From: Roseiflexus sp.
GTDB taxonomy: Bacteria; Chloroflexota; Chloroflexia; Chloroflexales; Roseiflexaceae
Assembly (NCBI GenBank): GCA_017743475.1
Contig: JAGHYV010000038.1
Span: 1-44,053, forward strand
Length of the DNA stretch: 44,053 bases
Direction of reading: 5' to 3'
In this document: one piece after another, positions 37,318 through 44,053 of the stretch
Layout of the letters: the number at the start of each line of letters is the position of its first letter
Numbering within the stretch: the stretch's first letter is position 1
Translations under genes and position numbers: made by a program
The notes under the pieces: model-generated
Seen by the model: the letters and a program-made list of their open reading frames with translations, nothing else
Database searches by the model: none
What the model was told of the DNA's origin: nothing

Positions 37318-40300
37318 TCCGCGTCACGTATTGCCTGATCTCATCGGCGCGGATAAAGAAGCCCTGGAGGCGCTCGGTTGTTGTCGGATGTACAAAGAGC
37401 ATATCACCACGCCCCAGCAGGTTCTCTGCACCGGCGCGATCCAGGATCGTCATCGAGTCGTGGTGTGATGGTAGACGGAAGGCAATACGCGCTGGCAGGT
37501 TAGCCTTAAGGTTGCTGGTAACGGTATCGGCGCTGGGACGCTGCGTGGCAATCACCAGATGAATACCGACATTGCGCGCCCGTTGTGCGAGACGTACTAA
37601 CTGCCGCTCAAACTCCTGGCGCTCCGGTTTGTCCAGCACCTGCGTCAGATCAGCGTATTCGTCGATAATCACTACGAGCGGCGCCAGCGGTGTTTCAGGG
37701 TTTTGAACGTTGTAGTCGTGAATGTCGCGGCAGCGCGCTGCGCGCAACTGCTGCGAGCGTACTTCCAGCGTCTCGGCTGTCAGTTGATTCAGCTGGTCGA
37801 TCGCGGCTTTGGCGTCGATAACCACCTGCCCGCCAAGCAGATGCGGCAGCTCCTCAAAGTAGACAAAATCGGTTTGTTTTGGGTCAATCAGCAGCAAGGT
37901 AAGGGACTCCGGTCCGTGCCGGTGGATCAGACTGAGCAACAGGCTGTACAGGAAGATGGTTTTGCCGGAGCCGGTGCTGCCAGCGACAAGCAAGTGCGGC
38001 AGATCGGCCAGATCAGCCGTAATGATCTGGCCGGCAGTCGTCTTGCCTACTAAGAACGGCAGCCGTCCCACCGATGCTGGGGGCAATGTGTCCAGAGCGG
38101 GGATTAGAGGCAGAGTCTCCGGTTGTGGATGCGGCAGGTCAATGCCCACAAAGGTAGTACCGCGCACGTTGTCAATCAGGGGGTGAGACGTCAGGGCCAG
38201 TTCGCGCTGCAGGTCGGCAGCAATAGCCTGCAGGCGACTCAGCTTCTCACCCGGCCGCAACCGTACTTTGAAGCGCACCACGCTGGAACCGATATCGGCT
38301 TCATCTGGATTGATGGGATAGACCTGGATGTTGTAGTTGCGCAGGGCGCGGTCCAGGTTGCTGGCCTGCTGTGCGCGCCATTCGGTCAGCGGCGTGGGCG
38401 GCGGGACACGTTCGGCTTCAACAGGCTGGACCGGCGGCGATGGTTGCTCCGGCGCCATCGGTTCAGTGACCGGCGGCGATACCGGCCGTTCCGGCGCGGG
38501 CGGCAGGGACGGCGCATCGTAGGTCGCAGCCCAGGTTTCAGCAGGAGCAGGCAGTTTCCATGCTTCTACCAATCCGCGCAACAGGCGGCGCAGTCCTGTG
38601 CGTCCAAAGTGGTGGTAGCGATGAGGCACCTGCCGTGCGTCCGGTGCAACGATGGCCGCCTCTCCTTCGTCACTCAGGTCGGCGATGCCCAGCGAACTGT
38701 CGTGGCAAAAGATCCAGGTGTGGCCGCTCATCTCCAGGGTAAAGTCGCCCTGCGGTAGACGGCGGCGGAAGGCGTCCCATAGCCGCATCTGGTCACGCTC
38801 CAGTGCCAGGTTGCCCACTACGGCACGATAGAGTTGGTCGTACCAATACGGTGCGTCCAGGTGCTTCGCGCCCGGCGCCAAGGCTTGCGCCAGACGGTTG
38901 ATGCCCTGCGCGACCTGCTTTTGCGCATCGGTGGCCTCAAGGACAAAGTTGGATTCGCCCACACATTTGGTCTCCAACAACTCCACATGTAACGGCAACT
39001 CGCCATTGGCTTCCGGCGGGATCGCAACAAAGAGCAGGTCGGGAATGCGGCCGTCAAACCAGTGGGCAAAGTCGTCCAGATAAATCCAGGCAGTCAGCGC
39101 ACCGGGATGCTGCTCCAGGTAGCGCCGCTCGGTCTCGTGCTTGGCGATGACCATCCCGATCAACTCGTTGAGATAGGCGCCGGGGCCAGCGGCGCGCAGC
39201 ACAATGTCGCCGGAGACCTGCTTGGCTTCTGCCAACAGACGCTGAGCGATCTTACGGCGAAACTCGTGCGGCGTGCCGGGCAGCAGCGCCTCCAGGTTAG
39301 CCGTCAGGCGACTGACCACAATGTCCTGCGCGCGGTAGGACGACGAAACGGTGAGGTTGTGGCGACGCTTGGCGCCCAGGCCCAGCGAGTAGCGGATGAC
39401 CTCTATCGTCTTAGGGAAGGTGGCTTCCAGCAGGAAGCGGTCTACGGTAGTGTCGTAGCAAACCACCCAGTTGAAGCGACGGTGCAGTTCAGTCAGCGGT
39501 TGCTCCCAATCCAACAGGGAAACGCGCTGAAAAAAGCACGGCGTCTGGTCGGCGGGCAGTGGCTTGCGTTCCTTTGCGGCCCACTGGATACGATAAAAGT
39601 GTTGCAACAGTGTGGGTTGAGGCGGTGGCGTGAGCAGGAGCGTGCGGTTAACTTCGCCGTGCTCGAAAGGAGCCTGCTGGGCACGATAAAGTGGCCATTC
39701 ATCTTTATCGGATATCGGCGTTGCAAGGTGCATCTCCGCTTCCACAGCCTGGCCTTTTTCGGCCAGGACATCGGGCAGGATGACCAGGTCGGTATCGCGC
39801 ATCTGGCGGAAGAGATCCTCATACTCACATTCCAGCACTCGTAACGCCACCGGCGGAAAGTAGCCGCCATCGGATCGCGCGACAAATGCTTCGTGCGCTC
39901 TGAGCCATTCGGTGACGCGCCGATAGAGGGGCGCGCCGCGATCCGTGCTATGGACGACGACAGTCAGACGTAGTCCCCACTGCCGACGGCGGGCCAGTTT
40001 GTCCAGCCGCTCCACCAGCAGGCCGGGCAGCGCCCCGTTGCGACACTGCACCAGGTAGATTTCCAGACCGTCGCGGGCAAAGGGATAGGTCTCAATGTAA
40101 TCCTGCACCACTCGGGTCAGTTCAACCGACGCGACCTCCGCCGCCTGTTCGCTCTCATCTTCCGAAACCAGGTCGGGGTCCAGGCCGTAGGCTAATCCAG
40201 CCAGCCCCTCCTGGTGGAAAAGTTCGTAGCCGTGCATCTCGTGGACGGGCAAAAAGTAGGTTGGGCGACGGTCCTTGCCCGGCAGGGCGACCAGTGCCGG

Positions 40301-42431
40301 ATAGCCCGCCGAACTGTAGGTAAAGGTCAACTCCTGCCGGAAGCGGCGCACGTCCACAACAGGCGCCGGTTCGGTGTCCGAAAGGAGCGCATTCAAGAAA
40401 CCAGCGAAGCGCCGGGCGCGGGCGCGATGCCAGTACAGTTTGAGCGGATGCAGGAGCGGCATCACGGCCCACTCGTCAAAGGTCTCTGGGCCGACCATCC
40501 ACGCCTGGACCAGCCAGCGGAAGCCGTGCAGGACCTCCTGTCCTTGCTGAAGACGCTCGGCAGTGGCGGCCAGCAAGGCGTTATACGCGGTAAGGAGAAC
40601 GTCCAGGTCGGCAGCCAGCAGGCCGCGCTCGTTGGTCATCTGGACAAAAGCAGCCCAGGCTTCTTCCAGGCGCGTCAGAGCGGCGTCTATGGCGGTGAGG
40701 GTCGTTGGACGCGCCACACGCTGGAGCGCCTCGCGTAGCCTGTCCCCCAAGTCCGTTGCTTCCCGATACCACGCGCCCATGCTGGAGAGGGGCCGACTGA
40801 GGTCCAGGTCACTCACCTCGTTGGGCGCGGGGCAGGTGTTGTAAATGGGGATGCGCAGACGGGGTGTGACCATCTGGAAAAGCGGGCCGCCTCCCTGCTC
40901 CCCGGCAAGACGTTGCGCCTCAGCCTGCAGATGGGCCAGGGTCGCCGCTGCCGGACTATCGGAGCGATAGTGCCAGATGAGGTCGGCACTGGCCAGCGTC
41001 TGCCCTTTGCTATCTGTCAGGGTTACCCGGAAAGGCAGGTTGACCTTGATGACCTTTTCCTGTTCGCCTTCCGCCTCTTCTTCCACCTGCTCCGGCACGG
41101 CCTGTTGCGCCTGTCTCCACAGGTCGTCCAACTCCCAGCGGATACCCGGCATCGCCGTTTCAATCCCGCCGTAGAGGGTGTGGAAGGCCAGCAGCGCCTC
41201 GGCCTCTCTGGCCCCTGCCTGGCGTCCCATCCATCGCACGGTCAGCGTTGCGCCTGATGACAGTTCATCGCGGGCGGCGGTCAGGAATTCCACCCCCAGG
41301 TAGGTCACGCCGGCGATCAAGTCGGTGGTCTGGTGCTTTTTGACGCTCCGCAGGCGCCGCAGTTGATTCTGGACCGCGCGGGGCAGGCTATCGCCGTAGT
41401 CGGCCAGGAAGCGGTCAACGGCCTCCTCTTCTGGCTCCTTCCCGGCGGCCAGGTCCTGAAGCATATCTTGTGCGGCTTCGGGGAGCGTATCGGGCACAAT
41501 GCGCTGGGCATCCAGGGCCTCCTGCAGCGCCGTGGCGAGCGCCTGCATCTGCTCTGGCCTGCTCTTGCGGCGGCTCTTGTGCAGTACCGGCGCCACTTCG
41601 CGCCAGTCCAGGCGCAGAATGGCGAGCAACTCGGTGCGGTCGGTGACGACCTCGGTGAGGAAGCGGCGCAGCAAGGCGCTCTTTGCCTCCGCCGTCAGGC
41701 CCCCGTAAGCGGAGTCATCGTCAAACTCGGCCTCGGCCAGCCGGGCCAGGTACTCGTCACGCTCCCGGTCGTCCAGCACTTCGCTGCCCAGCCGCGCGGC
41801 GCGCTGCACATTGCGCAGAAGCGCGTCCCCTTTGGCTGTGTTAAGCACATCGGCCAGTTCCCGGCAGCGAAAGAGTCCCAGCGCGGGCAGGGAGTCGGCG
41901 ATAGCCATCTCTATCGTCGCGCCGGGATGGGTGTGCAGGTAAACGTCCAGATCGCACAGGAATTCGGCCAGGTCGCGCAGTTGCGGGGCCGGGCGCAGGC
42001 AGGCCAGGAACGCGCGCAACACCTCTACCTGCTCCGGCGAGGGCTGATAGGCAACAAAGGCGGCGCGGATGAGGTGTTCCAGTCCCTCGCTGGCCAGCAA
42101 ACTTTCGGTGACGGGATAGACGTCCTTGAGGCTCTGGGCGTCGGAGGTGGGCTGGTTGAAGATAAGCACCAGCGCGTGAGCGGGTGGGACATGGTTGCGG
42201 TACCAGGTAGCGGATTTGTCCGCCTCCAGCGCGTAGGCCTCGTAGCCGGGGAGCGGCGCGGTGGTGCGCACCCAGAGGGGGTGCCCGGCCAGCCAGTTGC
42301 CATCAGCCTGCAGGCGCGCCAGAAGCGCGGCGTAGACGGCATCGTCAAACCCGTCCAGGCGGAAGAAGCGGCGAGCCGATCCGCCGGCCTGGGCAGTGAG
42401 GAAGGCGTGAAGAGCGGTGGAAATCAACGTT

Positions 42432-42451
<20 letters not shown>
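37307..42451 (-). CDS. Giant FtsK/HerA-type ATPase with possible nuclease domain, DptH-like, putative defence protein
   Basis: The protein is 1714 residues from ATG 42451 (GGAG upstream, inside the 3' end of the TPR gene). The C-terminal ~350 residues are an FtsK/SpoIIIE-like DNA motor: Walker A GSTGSGKT (1491-1498), LLLIDPKQTDFVYFEELPHL, Walker B VVIIDEYADL with D1597/E1598 and IHLVIATQRPSADTVTSNLK. Before it lies a proline-rich linker (~1280-1340). Near 1138-1162, IPDLLFVAI...LHVELLETKC gives D1138, E1160 and K1162, the spacing of a PD-(D/E)xK nuclease core; Gln residues follow (AQKQVAQGINRL). The N-terminal ~1000 residues match no domain I know. Size and motor position resemble DptH of phosphorothioate-dependent restriction, but no dptF, dptG or dnd genes are seen here. 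Confidence 0.7.

Positions 42452-44053
<1,602 letters not shown>

Overview
The gene content and protein style point to a filamentous anoxygenic phototroph of the Chloroflexi, most likely Roseiflexus or a close relative. The indicators are two-repeat LGFP-like secreted proteins, YLPxILKN-type tails on exported proteins, a TilS-HPRT fusion, a SpoVS homologue beside rny, and a form II CO-dehydrogenase-like operon. This assignment rests on recognition of protein families, not on a database search.

Layout. 1-5.6 kb is an accessory, repeat-rich stretch. It holds a ~678-bp block present twice (160-837 and 3643-4320), two secreted or membrane-anchored proteins (a TolB-like propeller and a lytic transglycosylase), an LGFP-like secreted protein, and ~79-bp direct repeats. 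5.6-13.4 kb is a minus-strand housekeeping block: cmk, a PH-domain membrane protein, a large membrane/secreted protein, tilS-hpt, and a tyrosine phenol-lyase/tryptophanase. From 13.5 kb a plus-strand operon runs TlpA-like thioredoxin, Lgt-like protein, Mut7-C protein, and is followed by a panE pseudogene with two in-frame stops. Then come spoVS and rny (minus), divergent from smc (plus), which carries one frameshift. 22.5-23.4 kb is non-coding and contains ~48-bp repeats and a strong hairpin. 23.4-28.4 kb holds a HAD phosphatase, a small helical protein with an internal duplication, a decayed glycosyltransferase, a patatin and a decayed PHP phosphoesterase. 28.7-31 kb has two response regulators, one with GAF and HD-GYP domains. 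31.1-36.06 kb is a well-defined coxG-S-L-M operon with a candidate promoter and a textbook terminator.

The right end (37.3 kb to the edge) is a separate module on the minus strand. A TPR-repeat protein, cut by the window edge, overlaps by 20 bp a 1714-residue protein. That protein has a large N-terminal region, a possible PD-(D/E)xK nuclease centre and a C-terminal FtsK/HerA-type motor. It resembles DptH-like proteins of phosphorothioate-dependent restriction in size and motor position, but none of the usual dpt/dnd partners is visible. This pair is the best candidate for an undescribed, probably defensive, system.

Genome decay is a second theme. panE, smc, a glycosyltransferase, a PHP gene and a TPR-like gene are all interrupted, while long genes between them are intact. 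This argues for real decay in most cases, although sequencing error cannot be excluded for single indels such as the one in smc.
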